The notes beneath the pieces are model-generated. The model made no database searches, was not told where the DNA came from, and saw only the letters and a program-made list of their open reading frames with translations. A stretch of 11,556 nucleotides of DNA, taken from NCBI GenBank assembly GCA_003228965.1, contig QIGP01000405.1, positions 1-11,556 on the forward strand. The letters are read 5' to 3'. The translations under genes and the position numbers were made by a program. Positions 1-7,979 of the stretch are shown here, piece by piece (the first letter of the stretch is position 1; every line of letters starts with the position of its first letter). Origin of the DNA: Gammaproteobacteria bacterium. Its GTDB lineage: Bacteria > Pseudomonadota > Gammaproteobacteria > Steroidobacterales > SZUA-146.

Positions 1-1361
1 TGATCGAAAACGTAGACGGTCACGACACCGACGCGTGCGATAAAGCAATAGAGGTGGCGCGGTCACAATCGGACAAACCGACACTGATCTGTTGTAAGAC
101 CGTTATTGGCTACGGCTCGCCTAACAAGGCTGGCAAGTCCTCTTCGCACGGTTCACCATTGGGCGACGACGAAATCATACTGACCCGAGAAAAACTTGGC
201 TGGAAATATGGCCCGTTTGAAATCCCGAAAGATATTCGTGCTGCCTGGAATGCTACCGAGCAGGGCGCTGCAAGCGAAGCCACATGGCGCGCTGCATTCG
301 ATGCGTACACAGCCGACCACCCTGAGCTTGCTGCAGAGCTTGAGCGACGCTGGGCGGGGAGTCTTCCAGAAGGTTGGGAAGCACACGCTGACAGTGTCAT
401 CCAAAGATTGTCTGACGAAGGCAAAACGATGGCGACTCGAAAAGCGTCTCAGGAAGCTCTGGAGGGTCTCGGACCTCTCGTGCCTGAACTCATGGGTGGA
501 TCGGCCGATCTGACCGGGTCCAACAATACGTTCTGGTCGCAATCCAAAGGCATCACGCCCGACGATCCGCAAGGCAACTATGTGTGGTACGGTGTGCGCG
601 AATTTGGCATGTCTGCAATGATGAACGGGTTGTGGCTATATGGTGGTTTTAAGCCGTATTCCGGCACATTCCTGACCTTTTCAGATTACGCTCGAAACGC
701 CGTTCGTATGGCCGCACTCATGGAAGTGCCCACCATGTTCGTCTACACCCACGATTCCATCGGGCTTGGCGAAGATGGGCCTACCCACCAACCGGTAGAG
801 CATCTGGCAAGCCTCCGGCTGATGCCCAATCTTGACGTATGGCGACCGTGTGACACGGTCGAATCGGCCGTGGCGTGGCGTGCCGCAATTGAAAGCGAAA
901 AACGGCCGCACTGTCTGGTATTTAGTCGTCAAGGGGTTCCTTTTCAAGAACGTTCAAGCGAGACCCTTGCCAACGTGGCCAGAGGCGGCTATGTACTTCG
1001 TGACACTGACGGCACACCCGACGTTATTTTGCTGGGTACCGGAACCGAGTTGAGTCTGGCTGTAGATGCAGCGTTGCAGTTGGCTACACAAGGTGTCAAA
1101 GCACGAGTTGTTTCTATGCCCTGCACTAGCGTGTTTGACCGTCAGGAGCAAAGCTATCGAGACAGCGTATTGCCTGCGGACGTGACGGCGAGAGTAGTGA
1201 TCGAAGCAGGCGTTACCGGTGGTTGGTGGCGCTACGCAGGAACGCACGGCCGGGTGATCGGCATTGACCGTTTTGGTGAATCGGCGCCAGCGCCCGAAGT
1301 GTACAAGTACCTTGGCATCACGGTTGACCGGGTTATTGAAGAAGCGAAAGCAATTATTTAA
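1..1361 (+). CDS. tkt: Transketolase, C-terminal two thirds (partial at left edge)
   Basis: Thiamine-diphosphate enzyme of the cytoplasmic non-oxidative pentose phosphate pathway (and of the Calvin cycle where present); it moves two-carbon ketol units between sugar phosphates. The reading frame is open from the left edge (first full codon at 3) with IENVDGHDTDA and then LICCKTVIGYGSPNK, both typical of transketolase. The GTG at 54 is internal, not a start. Further motifs are GSADLTGSNNT, the cofactor-activating Glu in VREFGMSAMMNG (Glu codon at 600-602), the transketolase signature GEDGPTHQPVEHLASLR (about 771-821), and the C-terminal FGESAPAPEVYKYLG. About 452 residues are present; against the family's usual 660-670, roughly 210 N-terminal residues lie outside the window. 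It is the first visible gene of a tkt-gap-pgk-pyk cluster and ends 51 bases before gap, so co-transcription is likely. Identity is secure. Confidence 0.97.
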   Translation, partial: IENVDGHDTDACDKAIEVARSQSDKPTLICCKTVIGYGSPNKAGKSSSHGSPLGDDEIILTREKLGWKYGPFEIPKDIRAAWNATEQGAASEATWRAAFDAYTADHPELAAELERRWAGSLPEGWEAHADSVIQRLSDEGKTMATRKASQEALEGLGPLVPELMGGSADLTGSNNTFWSQSKGITPDDPQGNYVWYGVREFGMSAMMNGLWLYGGFKPYSGTFLTFSDYARNAVRMAALMEVPTMFVYTHDSIGLGEDGPTHQPVEHLASLRLMPNLDVWRPCDTVESAVAWRAAIESEKRPHCLVFSRQGVPFQERSSETLANVARGGYVLRDTDGTPDVILLGTGTELSLAVDAALQLATQGVKARVVSMPCTSVFDRQEQSYRDSVLPADVTARVVIEAGVTGGWWRYAGTHGRVIGIDRFGESAPAPEVYKYLGITVDRVIEEAKAII

Positions 1362-1412
1362 TTGGGCGGCGTATCGATGAAAGATTAGCGCCGCAACCAG
1401 AGGTTTTGAAAC

Positions 1413-2426
1413 ATGGCAATAAACGTAGCAATTAATGGCTATGGACGCATCGGGCGAATGGTTTTACGAGCGCTCTATGAATCAGGGCGCAACGATGAAT
1501 TTCGCATTGTTGCAGTGAACGACTTGGGCGACGTAGAAACTAACGTTTACCTTACTCAACGAGATACAGCGCACGGTGTATTCGACGCTGACGTTTCGGT
1601 GGACGGTGACGACATGATCGTCAATGGCGATCGTATTCGCGTATGCTCTCAACGGAACCCGGCCGACTTGCCGTGGAAAGAGCTTAAAGTAGATGTAGTG
1701 CTTGAGTGTACGGGTGTGTTTCGCACCACAGAAAAGTGCATGGCGCATATTGAAGCTGGTGCCAGGCGTGTGGTCATTTCAGCGCCTGCCCGTGGCGACA
1801 TCGACGCGACGGTAGTGTACGGCGTGAACCACAACATTTTGAAATCGAGTCACCAGGTTATTTCCAACGCTTCGTGCACGACCAACTGTCTGGCTCCGCT
1901 TGCCAAAACGTTGAACGACGAAATAGGCATTGAATCGGGTATGATCGTGACTATTCACGCCTATACCAACGACCAGCGTTTAACCGACGTGTATCATAAA
2001 GATCTGCGACGCGCGCGTTCCGCAACCATGTCGATGATTCCGACCAAGACCGGTGCGGCAGCCGCAGTGGGTTTGGTATTACCAGAACTCAACGGCAAGC
2101 TAGACGGTTATTCAATGCGTGTGCCTACTATAAATGTATCCATGGTTGATCTGTCGTTCATTGCATCGCGCGATACGACCATGCAAGAAGTTCATGACGT
2201 TGTTCGCAAAGCCTCAGAAGGCAAAGAGCTAAAAGGTATTCTTTGCTACAGCGACGAGCCGCTGGTGTCGATTGATTACAATCACAACCCTGCGAGCTCA
2301 ACGTACGATGAGAGCCTTACCAAAGTGAATGGTCGTCTCGTAAAAGTCTGTGCCTGGTACGACAATGAGTGGGGCTTTTCCTCGCGCATGCTGGATACCA
2401 TGCTTGCGTTCCACAACGCAGCTTAG
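1413..2426 (+). CDS. gap: Type I glyceraldehyde-3-phosphate dehydrogenase
   Basis: Cytoplasmic enzyme that reversibly converts glyceraldehyde 3-phosphate, phosphate and NAD(P)+ to 1,3-bisphosphoglycerate. Its 337 residues are full length. The Rossmann motif NGYGRIGR is at residues 8-15, the catalytic Cys is Cys155 in SNASCTTNC, and its partner is His182 in IHAYTNDQ. The C-terminal [15 protein letters not shown] is also diagnostic. The ATG start has an AGAGG about 10 bases upstream. The cofactor loop reads [14 protein letters not shown], with Tyr where strictly NAD-dependent enzymes have Pro188, while Leu is kept after ND near residue 38. This mixture is seen in dual-cofactor or plant-type GAPDHs, so NADP use is possible but is my inference. 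The whole-length similarity is to proteobacterial GAPDH rather than to erythrose-4-phosphate dehydrogenase (Epd), though position before pgk is shared with epd in E. coli. It sits 17 bases before pgk. Confidence 0.96.
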   Translation: MAINVAINGYGRIGRMVLRALYESGRNDEFRIVAVNDLGDVETNVYLTQRDTAHGVFDADVSVDGDDMIVNGDRIRVCSQRNPADLPWKELKVDVVLECTGVFRTTEKCMAHIEAGARRVVISAPARGDIDATVVYGVNHNILKSSHQVISNASCTTNCLAPLAKTLNDEIGIESGMIVTIHAYTNDQRLTDVYHKDLRRARSATMSMIPTKTGAAAAVGLVLPELNGKLDGYSMRVPTINVSMVDLSFIASRDTTMQEVHDVVRKASEGKELKGILCYSDEPLVSIDYNHNPASSTYDESLTKVNGRLVKVCAWYDNEWGFSSRMLDTMLAFHNAA

Positions 2427-2443
2427 GCACCCGGGAGTTTTAG

Positions 2444-3619
2444 ATGTATAGAATGGAGTCGCTCGACCTTGCTGACAAGCGCGTATTGATTCGCGAAGAC
2501 ATGAACGTGCCGGTTAAAAATGGTGAGGTTACCAATGACCGCCGCATACGTGCGTGTCTGCCGACTCTTCGCCTGGCACTTGAGAAAGGTGCTGCCGTCA
2601 TTGTGCTGTCGCATTTGGGTCGCCCGATTGAAGGGCAGCCTGACGCTGAGCTTTCTTTGCGACCCGTGGCCGATCGACTGGCTGCGTTGCTTGAGCATCC
2701 AGTGACTCTTCTAACCAACTGGCTGGACGGCGTTGAGGTAAAACCTGGTCAGGTGGTGCTGTGTGAAAATGTTCGTTTTAACGTTGGAGAAAAAGCCAAC
2801 GACGATGCTCTGTCACGAAAATTAGCGGCTCTTTGCGACGTTTACGTTATGGATGCCTTTGGCACGGCACACAGGGCGCAATCTTCTACTCACGGCGTAG
2901 CACGCTATGCGTCTGTCGCATGTGCCGGGCCTTTGTTGGCGGCGGAGCTCGACGCTCTTTGCGCTGTGCTCGATACGCCCAAAAGACCTTTGGTGGCTAT
3001 CGTGGGCGGTTCCAAAGTATCCAGCAAACTCACTTTGCTCAAAGCGCTCATGCCCAAAGTTGATCAGTTGATTGTCGGTGGTGGCATTGCCAACACCTTT
3101 ATTGCAGCAGCCGGGCACAATGTTGGCAAATCGCTTTATGAAGCCGACTTGATTGGCACAGCCAAAGAACTAATTGCACAAGGCAATAAAGGCGGCGCGA
3201 AAATTCCTATTCCTGTTGATGTAGTCGTGGCTAAAGAGTTTTCGGCGACGGCGGAAGCGACAATTAAAACCGTGGACGCAATGGACGACGACGATCAGGC
3301 ACTGGATATTGGTCCTGTAACCGCGAAGCTTCTTGCCGATATGCTCAAAGACGCCGGTACCATAGTCTGGAACGGACCTCTTGGCGTATTCGAGTTTGCC
3401 AGTTTCGCCGACGGGACTCGTGTTGTCGGCGAAGCGATTGCAGAAAGTTCTGCATTCTCAATCGCCGGTGGCGGTGATACGCTTGCGGCGCTTGATGCGT
3501 TCTCTATTGCCGATGGCATGTCGTACGTATCAACCGGCGGTGGCGCCTTCCTGGAATTTTTGGAAGGCAAGACTCTCCCAGCCGTTGCCATTCTTGAAGA
3601 ACGCTCAGCATCTAGCTAA
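2444..3619 (+). CDS. pgk: Phosphoglycerate kinase
   Basis: Cytoplasmic glycolytic enzyme that transfers phosphate from 1,3-bisphosphoglycerate to ADP, giving 3-phosphoglycerate and ATP; it uses the product of the gene just upstream. Its 391 residues match the bacterial norm of about 390. Substrate-binding motifs of the N-terminal domain are [10 protein letters not shown] (residues 14-23), the Arg in [14 protein letters not shown] (56-61) and [15 protein letters not shown] (137-151). Nucleotide-binding motifs of the C-terminal domain are GGSKVSSK (188-195), WNGPLGVFE (309-317), GGGDT (342-346) and [14 protein letters not shown] (363-376). The ATG at 2444 is preferred over the in-frame ATG at 2453 because GGGAG (2433-2437) is 6 bases from the former and 15 from the latter. 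It follows gap by 17 bases and precedes pyk by 56, consistent with one operon. No key residue appears to be missing. Confidence 0.98.
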   Translation: MYRMESLDLADKRVLIREDMNVPVKNGEVTNDRRIRACLPTLRLALEKGAAVIVLSHLGRPIEGQPDAELSLRPVADRLAALLEHPVTLLTNWLDGVEVKPGQVVLCENVRFNVGEKANDDALSRKLAALCDVYVMDAFGTAHRAQSSTHGVARYASVACAGPLLAAELDALCAVLDTPKRPLVAIVGGSKVSSKLTLLKALMPKVDQLIVGGGIANTFIAAAGHNVGKSLYEADLIGTAKELIAQGNKGGAKIPIPVDVVVAKEFSATAEATIKTVDAMDDDDQALDIGPVTAKLLADMLKDAGTIVWNGPLGVFEFASFADGTRVVGEAIAESSAFSIAGGGDTLAALDAFSIADGMSYVSTGGGAFLEFLEGKTLPAVAILEERSASS

Positions 3620-3675
3620 GCGTTACTTGCGCGATTCGGCGCACACTAGTAAACCCATAAGAGGAATCCGTCCCG

Positions 3676-5097
3676 ATGAGACGCAGAACTAAAATTGTAG
3701 CTACATTGGGTCCTGCTACGGATGATCCTGAAGTCCTCGGCGAGATATTCGATGCGGGCGTCAATGTCGTCCGACTTAACTTTTCTCACGGCGACGCCAA
3801 CAGTCACCGGCAACGAATAAAGCTGGTACGCGACGTTGCGGCTGCTAAGGGACGCATAATTGGTGTGCTGGGTGATTTGCAAGGCCCCAAAATCCGCATC
3901 GAGTGCTTCAAGGAAGGTTCTGTAGATCTCGTCAACGGTGAGTCGTTTGTTCTGGACATGGGGCTTGGTACACACGACGGCGACCAACGTACCGTGGGCG
4001 TCACCTATAAAAATTTGCACAACGACGTGAAAGCCGGTGACCTGCTGCTGCTTAACGACGGCATGATTGCCATGGAAGTCGAGAAAGTGGACGGTGAACG
4101 CATTCACTGCAACATCAAGCGCGGCGGCCATTTGTCGAACAGTAAAGGCATAAACCGCATGGGCGGAGGACTTTCTGCCGAGGCGTTAACCGAAAAAGAT
4201 TTGGCCGACATTAAACTGGCGGCTGAAATAAAAGTTGATTACCTTGCCGTGTCGTTTCCGAGGTCGGCTGACGACATTAACCGCGCGCGAAGGCTATTGC
4301 GTGAAGCCGGCGGCGAAGGTTATCTCATGGCGAAAATCGAACGGGCAGAAGCCGTCGAAAATATAGAAGAAATTGTCGAAGCCTCTGATGCAGTTATGGT
4401 GGCGCGAGGAGATCTTGGTGTTGAGATTGGTGATGCAGAGTTACCAGGTGTGCAAAAACACATCATTGAGCTGACACGAGAGCGCGACAGCATCGTGATC
4501 ACCGCAACACAAATGATGGAATCGATGGTTAACAGCGCCATTCCTACACGCGCCGAAGTCCTCGACGTTGCCAACGCAGTGCTCGACGGCACCGATGCGG
4601 TGATGTTATCGGCTGAAACGGCTGCCGGTAATTTTCCGGTGGAAGCAGTGAAGGCCATGGATCGTGTGTGTCGCGGAGCCGAACGTCAAAAAGTAACTCA
4701 AGTTTCTCATCACCGTATGGATCAGAGGTTTCGCCGCGTGGATGAAGCGATCGCGATGGCTACGATGTACACCGCTAACCACCTCGATGTAAAAGCCATT
4801 GTCGCGTTAACAGAGTCGGGTTCGACCAGTCTGTGGGCATCACGCATTCGCTCAGGCAAACCTATTTTTGCCGTAACCCGTCACGCAGCCACTCAGCGCA
4901 GAGTGACGCTTTACCGGGGTGTCTATCCTCTGGCCTTCGATTTTGGCAAGTCTGCGCAAGGCGAAATCACTGACGACTTAAAAACACTGCTGCTGGAACA
5001 AGGCATTGTCGAAGTCGGTGACTGGATTATTCTGACGAAGGGCGCGCTGTCTGGCGTCACCGGTGGCACCAACGCGATGATAATTATTAAGATTTAA
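3676..5097 (+). CDS. pykA: Pyruvate kinase, PykA (type II) form
   Basis: Catalyses the last glycolytic step in the cytoplasm, phosphoenolpyruvate + ADP to pyruvate + ATP. Its 473 residues compare with about 480 for E. coli PykA. Visible motifs are RRTKIVATLGPATD at the N-terminus, NFSHGD (35-40), GDLQGPKIR (66-74, at the entry to the B domain), the active-site signature MAKIERAEA with Lys220 and Glu222, ARGDLGVEIGD with metal ligand Asp246, then ATQMMESM and DGTDAVMLSAETAAG. The stretch SKGINRMGGGLSAEALTEKD is characteristic of the PykA branch rather than the PykF branch, hence the symbol. AGAGGA about 10 bases upstream supports the ATG at 3676. In this branch allosteric control is usually by AMP or sugar phosphates, which cannot be read from sequence alone. 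It is the last clear glycolytic gene; 163 bases separate it from the next gene. Confidence 0.96.
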   Translation: MRRRTKIVATLGPATDDPEVLGEIFDAGVNVVRLNFSHGDANSHRQRIKLVRDVAAAKGRIIGVLGDLQGPKIRIECFKEGSVDLVNGESFVLDMGLGTHDGDQRTVGVTYKNLHNDVKAGDLLLLNDGMIAMEVEKVDGERIHCNIKRGGHLSNSKGINRMGGGLSAEALTEKDLADIKLAAEIKVDYLAVSFPRSADDINRARRLLREAGGEGYLMAKIERAEAVENIEEIVEASDAVMVARGDLGVEIGDAELPGVQKHIIELTRERDSIVITATQMMESMVNSAIPTRAEVLDVANAVLDGTDAVMLSAETAAGNFPVEAVKAMDRVCRGAERQKVTQVSHHRMDQRFRRVDEAIAMATMYTANHLDVKAIVALTESGSTSLWASRIRSGKPIFAVTRHAATQRRVTLYRGVYPLAFDFGKSAQGEITDDLKTLLLEQGIVEVGDWIILTKGALSGVTGGTNAMIIIKI

Positions 5098-5121
5098 AGG
5101 TCGAAAGCCTTCGTTGATAAG

Positions 5122-5161
5122 GCCCGGCTCATAGCGCAATTTTAGCGCGTGACGGCCGGGC
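5122..5161. repeat. GC-rich inverted repeat downstream of pyk
   Basis: GCCCGGC (5122-5128) pairs perfectly with GCCGGGC (5155-5161), with one more possible wobble pair inside. The 26-base loop contains a smaller GCGC/GCGC pair (5134-5137 and 5145-5148). It lies 24 bases past the pyk stop, where a transcript end or attenuation point for the glycolytic operon would be expected. There is no T-run after the right arm, so it is not a classical intrinsic terminator. It could be an mRNA-stabilising or processing hairpin. Confidence 0.35.
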
Positions 5162-5260
5162 AAACAGGTCGCGCCACTGTGTAGCTGCACCGCACCATTC
5201 TTCGTGATATCTTTTGCAAATGAGCGCAAGTGCGCATTTTCGTTATGTTAAGAGAGCTTT

Positions 5261-6112
5261 ATGACTGAGCAAAAATTCAGCGGTACCGATCGTTACGTCG
5301 CCGACGAAGAGTTAATGATGGCCGTAAACGCAGCGGTCACCTTGCAGCGTCCGCTTTTAATCAAAGGCGAGCCGGGTACCGGTAAAACTCAGTTGGCCGT
5401 TGAAGTGGCGCGTGCACTGGGTAAGCCGTTAATTGAATGGCACATTAAATCCACGACGAAAGCGCGACAGGGTCTGTATGAATACGATGCTGTAGCCCGA
5501 CTTCGCGATTCTCAACTGGGTGACGCCAAAGTTAAAAGCATTGATAACTACATTGTGCCTGGAAAACTTTGGGAAGCATTCGAGTCCGGTGAGCAGCCAG
5601 TACTTCTGATTGACGAAATAGACAAAGCAGATATTGAGTTTCCAAACGACTTGCTTCAAGAGCTCGACCGCATGGAGTTTTTTGTCTACGAAACGAAACA
5701 GACTATAAAGGCGCGCAACCGGCCGATAATTATTATTACCAGTAACAATGAGAAAGAATTGCCCGACGCATTCTTGCGACGCTGTTTTTTCCATTACATT
5801 CGATTTCCTTCCAAGCAAATAATGGCGAAAATTATCGATGTACACCACCCTGGTTTGAAGCAAGACTTACTCAAAGCCGCGCTCAGCGCTTTTTACGATA
5901 TACGCGAGGCGCGTGGTCTTAAGAAGAAACCATCTACTTCTGAATTGATCGATTGGCTCAAGTTACTACTCGCTGAGGACATACCAGCGGATGCACTGCG
6001 CAGCGACGACAAAAAGCTGATGCCTGTCATGCACGGCGCGTTGCTTAAGAACGAGCAAGACGTACACTTGTTTGAAAAGCTGGTGTTTCTAAACAAACGC
6101 AATGCTCGTTAG
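5261..6112 (+). CDS. MoxR-family AAA+ ATPase
   Basis: Cytoplasmic P-loop ATPase of the MoxR group, which remodels proteins and generally partners with a von Willebrand A (VWA) protein to mature metalloenzymes or complexes. Its 283 residues suit a single AAA+ module with a small C-terminal helical lid. Walker A is GEPGTGKT (36-43), Walker B is VLLIDEID (114-121, with Asp118 and Glu119), the sensor-1 strand is IIIITSNNEKELPDAF (156-171), and the arginine-finger region is LRRC (172-175), all in the order expected. AAGAGAG about 5 bases before the ATG supports the start. The last 11 bases overlap the VWA gene, implying translational coupling. It resembles CoxD of carbon monoxide dehydrogenase maturation, but no cox structural genes are present, so the client is unknown. 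Fold and family are secure; the role is inferred. Confidence 0.93.
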   Translation: MTEQKFSGTDRYVADEELMMAVNAAVTLQRPLLIKGEPGTGKTQLAVEVARALGKPLIEWHIKSTTKARQGLYEYDAVARLRDSQLGDAKVKSIDNYIVPGKLWEAFESGEQPVLLIDEIDKADIEFPNDLLQELDRMEFFVYETKQTIKARNRPIIIITSNNEKELPDAFLRRCFFHYIRFPSKQIMAKIIDVHHPGLKQDLLKAALSAFYDIREARGLKKKPSTSELIDWLKLLLAEDIPADALRSDDKKLMPVMHGALLKNEQDVHLFEKLVFLNKRNAR

Positions 6113-7307
6113 TTTCTTTTTCCATTTAAAGCGTTCGGGTCTGCCGATATCGATCACCGAGTTTCTGGCGTTGCTCGAAACGCTAAAGGCAAACCTTGTC
6201 GACTCGAACCTGAATAATTTTTATTTGCTGGCACGCACAGTGCTGGTCAAAGACGAAGCGCGCTACGATTTATTCGACCGGGCGTTTGGCAACTTCTTCG
6301 ACGGTGTTGAAGCGCTTTACGATTCCGAGCTTCACGAAATTCCTGAAGAGTGGCTGCGTCGTCAGCTTGAGCAACAACTCACCGAAGAACAGAAAGCCCA
6401 AATTGAAGCTATGGGTGATTGGGACGAACTCATGGAGACGTTGCGCAAACGCCTTGAAGAGCAGCAGGAACGCCATGAAGGTGGAAGCAAATGGATCGGT
6501 ACGGGCGGCACATCTCCTTTTGGCGCCCACGGATATAACCCTGAGGGCGTACGCATAGGGGGTAAATCCGAGCACGGTTCGGCGGTAAAGGTTTGGCAGA
6601 ATCGCCTGTACAAGAACCTCGATTCCGACGTCGAGCTTGGTACGCGTAACATCAAAATGGCGTTACGCCGACTGCGTTTGTTTGCCCGTGAAGGTTCACC
6701 AGACCAGCTCGATCTCGACGATACCATCGCCTCGACGGCGCGTAACGCCGGATGGTTGGACATCAAGATGCGACCTCAGAAGCGCAATACCATCAAGGTG
6801 CTGTTGTTCTTTGACGTGGGCGGCTCTATGGATCCGTACATTCGGCTCTGCGAGGAGTTGTTTTCTGCGGCGCGCACCGAGTTTAAAAATCTGGAGTATT
6901 TTTACTTCCACAATTTCATTTACGAAACCGTTTGGAAAGACAATTACCGCCGTCAGGAAGAGCGTATAAGCGTACGCGAGATTATGCGTACGTACGGCAA
7001 AGACTACAAACTGATTTTTATCGGTGACGCTACCATGAGTCCGTACGAGATTACTTATCCTGGCGGGAGCATTGAACACTTCAATGAAGAGTCGGGAGCC
7101 GTGTGGTTTAACCGACTGTTGCGGACGTTTGGTAGTGCCGTCTGGTTGAATCCTGTTCGAGAAACGGACTGGCATTACACGCCTTCAATAGGTATTACGA
7201 GAGAGCTTCTAACCGAGCGAATGTACCCACTTACGTTACGCGGACTGGACGATGCAGTTAAAGGGTTGCGTAAAAGCCAGATTACGAACCCGCTGGTGCC
7301 CGCCTGA
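6102..7307 (+). CDS. CoxE-like VWA-domain protein, partner of the MoxR ATPase
   Basis: A 401-residue protein with no signal peptide, so probably cytoplasmic. Residues 1-75 are a helical region (FHLKRSGLPISITEFLALLE). Residues 78-125 are highly charged and rich in Glu, Gln and Arg, and may form a coiled coil. A Gly-rich linker (about 127-160, including GTGGTSPFGAHGYNPEG) follows. The VWA fold starts near 230 with KVLLFFDVGGSMD and includes IFIGDATMSPYE (306-317). The metal-ion site motif is DxGxS (Asp238, Gly240, Ser242) in place of DxSxS, and Asp309 could supply the distal acidic ligand. Proteins of this kind are encoded beside MoxR ATPases and are thought to bridge the ATPase to a client. 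The ATG lies inside the end of the ATPase gene with no separate promoter. Its stop is 23 bases from that of the convergent peroxiredoxin gene. Substrate unknown. Confidence 0.92.
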   Translation: MLVSFFFHLKRSGLPISITEFLALLETLKANLVDSNLNNFYLLARTVLVKDEARYDLFDRAFGNFFDGVEALYDSELHEIPEEWLRRQLEQQLTEEQKAQIEAMGDWDELMETLRKRLEEQQERHEGGSKWIGTGGTSPFGAHGYNPEGVRIGGKSEHGSAVKVWQNRLYKNLDSDVELGTRNIKMALRRLRLFAREGSPDQLDLDDTIASTARNAGWLDIKMRPQKRNTIKVLLFFDVGGSMDPYIRLCEELFSAARTEFKNLEYFYFHNFIYETVWKDNYRRQEERISVREIMRTYGKDYKLIFIGDATMSPYEITYPGGSIEHFNEESGAVWFNRLLRTFGSAVWLNPVRETDWHYTPSIGITRELLTERMYPLTLRGLDDAVKGLRKSQITNPLVPA

Positions 7308-7330
7308 CGCTCTTCTTGCGTAGTCGTGTG

Positions 7331-7912
7331 CTAATGGCCGTCAGCAGGGCTAGAAGCCCTGGCCGGTTTTACTGTCAGCTCCTGAATTGAATTAATCACA
7401 TCGGTGGCATGGCCTTTAGGCTCTACTTTTCGGTAGTGCTTGGCGATGTTGCCTTCCGGGTCGATCAGGAAAGTTTCCCGTGCTGAGTACTTAACGACTC
7501 CGTAGTTTTTAAGTACGCCGTATGACGTAGCGATTTCTTTGTTTACGTCGGACAGTAACGCAAAGGGCAGGCTGTATTTTTTGGCAAATTCGTCGTGGGA
7601 GTCTACGTCGTCCAGGCTAATGCCCAGAATGTTTATATTGTTTTTACGGAAAGCGTAAATTTCGTCGCGAAATTCACACGCTTGAGTCGTGCAGCCTGGA
7701 GTGTCGTCTTTAGGGTAGAAATAAAGCACCACCCACTGACCACAGTAGCTATCAAGACTGTGCCATTTGCCGTTTTGATCCTGCAGACGGATGCCCGGTG
7801 CGGTCTGTCCTGTCGTCACAGAGTCGGCGCGGGCGGTTGTGCCTGCCAAAAGGTTTATCAGCGCAATCAGGATAAGTAGAGTGTAAAAGGGTGCGTGTTT
7901 TGAATCCAGCAT
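7331..7912 (-). CDS. Exported Bcp/PrxQ-type peroxiredoxin
   Basis: Thiol peroxidase that reduces hydrogen peroxide and organic hydroperoxides. The core is a complete thioredoxin-fold Prx: FYPKDDTPGCTTQACEFRD holds the peroxidatic Cys74 and a second Cys79 five residues on, as in Bcp/PrxQ enzymes that form an intramolecular disulphide. An extra Cys57 is in LDSYCGQW. TFLIDPEGNI and the His-containing C-terminal region are also typical. A possible TTG start at 7930 is rejected; the ATG at 7912 has GAGAG about 9 bases upstream and gives 193 residues. Unlike the usual cytoplasmic Bcp (about 155 residues), it begins with a basic residue, a hydrophobic segment (about 9-23) and ARA before Asp30, a good signal peptide. 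Periplasmic location is therefore likely. It is divergent from the patatin gene and convergent with the VWA gene. Confidence 0.9.
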   Translation of the reverse strand: MLDSKHAPFYTLLILIALINLLAGTTARADSVTTGQTAPGIRLQDQNGKWHSLDSYCGQWVVLYFYPKDDTPGCTTQACEFRDEIYAFRKNNINILGISLDDVDSHDEFAKKYSLPFALLSDVNKEIATSYGVLKNYGVVKYSARETFLIDPEGNIAKHYRKVEPKGHATDVINSIQELTVKPARASSPADGH

Positions 7913-7940
7913 GTATTGTGTCTCTCGCAAGCTTGAAGTC

Positions 7941-7958
7941 AGGCATCAATTGTTGCCT
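7941..7958. promoter_or_regulatory. Palindrome between divergent genes, candidate operator
   Basis: AGGCATCAATTGTTGCCT is an 18-base palindrome with 8 of 9 half-site pairs matching (only T7946/T7953 break it). It lies in the 67 bases between the divergent starts of the peroxiredoxin (7912) and patatin (7980) genes, the only place upstream promoters could sit outside coding sequence. The symmetry and position suit a dimeric regulator's binding site. I see no convincing -10/-35 pairs to place it against, and no regulator gene is adjacent. Confidence 0.4.
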
Positions 7959-7979
7959 TTGTGGAGTCAAAGATCAAAC

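Noticed and set aside
54..56. GTG as a possible start of the first gene
   Set aside because: The frame is open upstream to the window edge and encodes the transketolase motif ENVDGHD, so the gene is truncated by the window rather than starting here.
1366..1394. Inverted repeat GCGGCG/CGCCGC between tkt and gap
   Set aside because: The arms are only 6 bases, the loop is 17, and no T-run follows; it is too weak to call a terminator or processing site.
7911..7979. Upstream ATG extending the patatin protein by 23 residues
   Set aside because: It would overlap the start codon of the divergent peroxiredoxin gene and the palindrome; the added residues do not resemble the family, and the ATG at 7980 places the Gly-rich loop normally.
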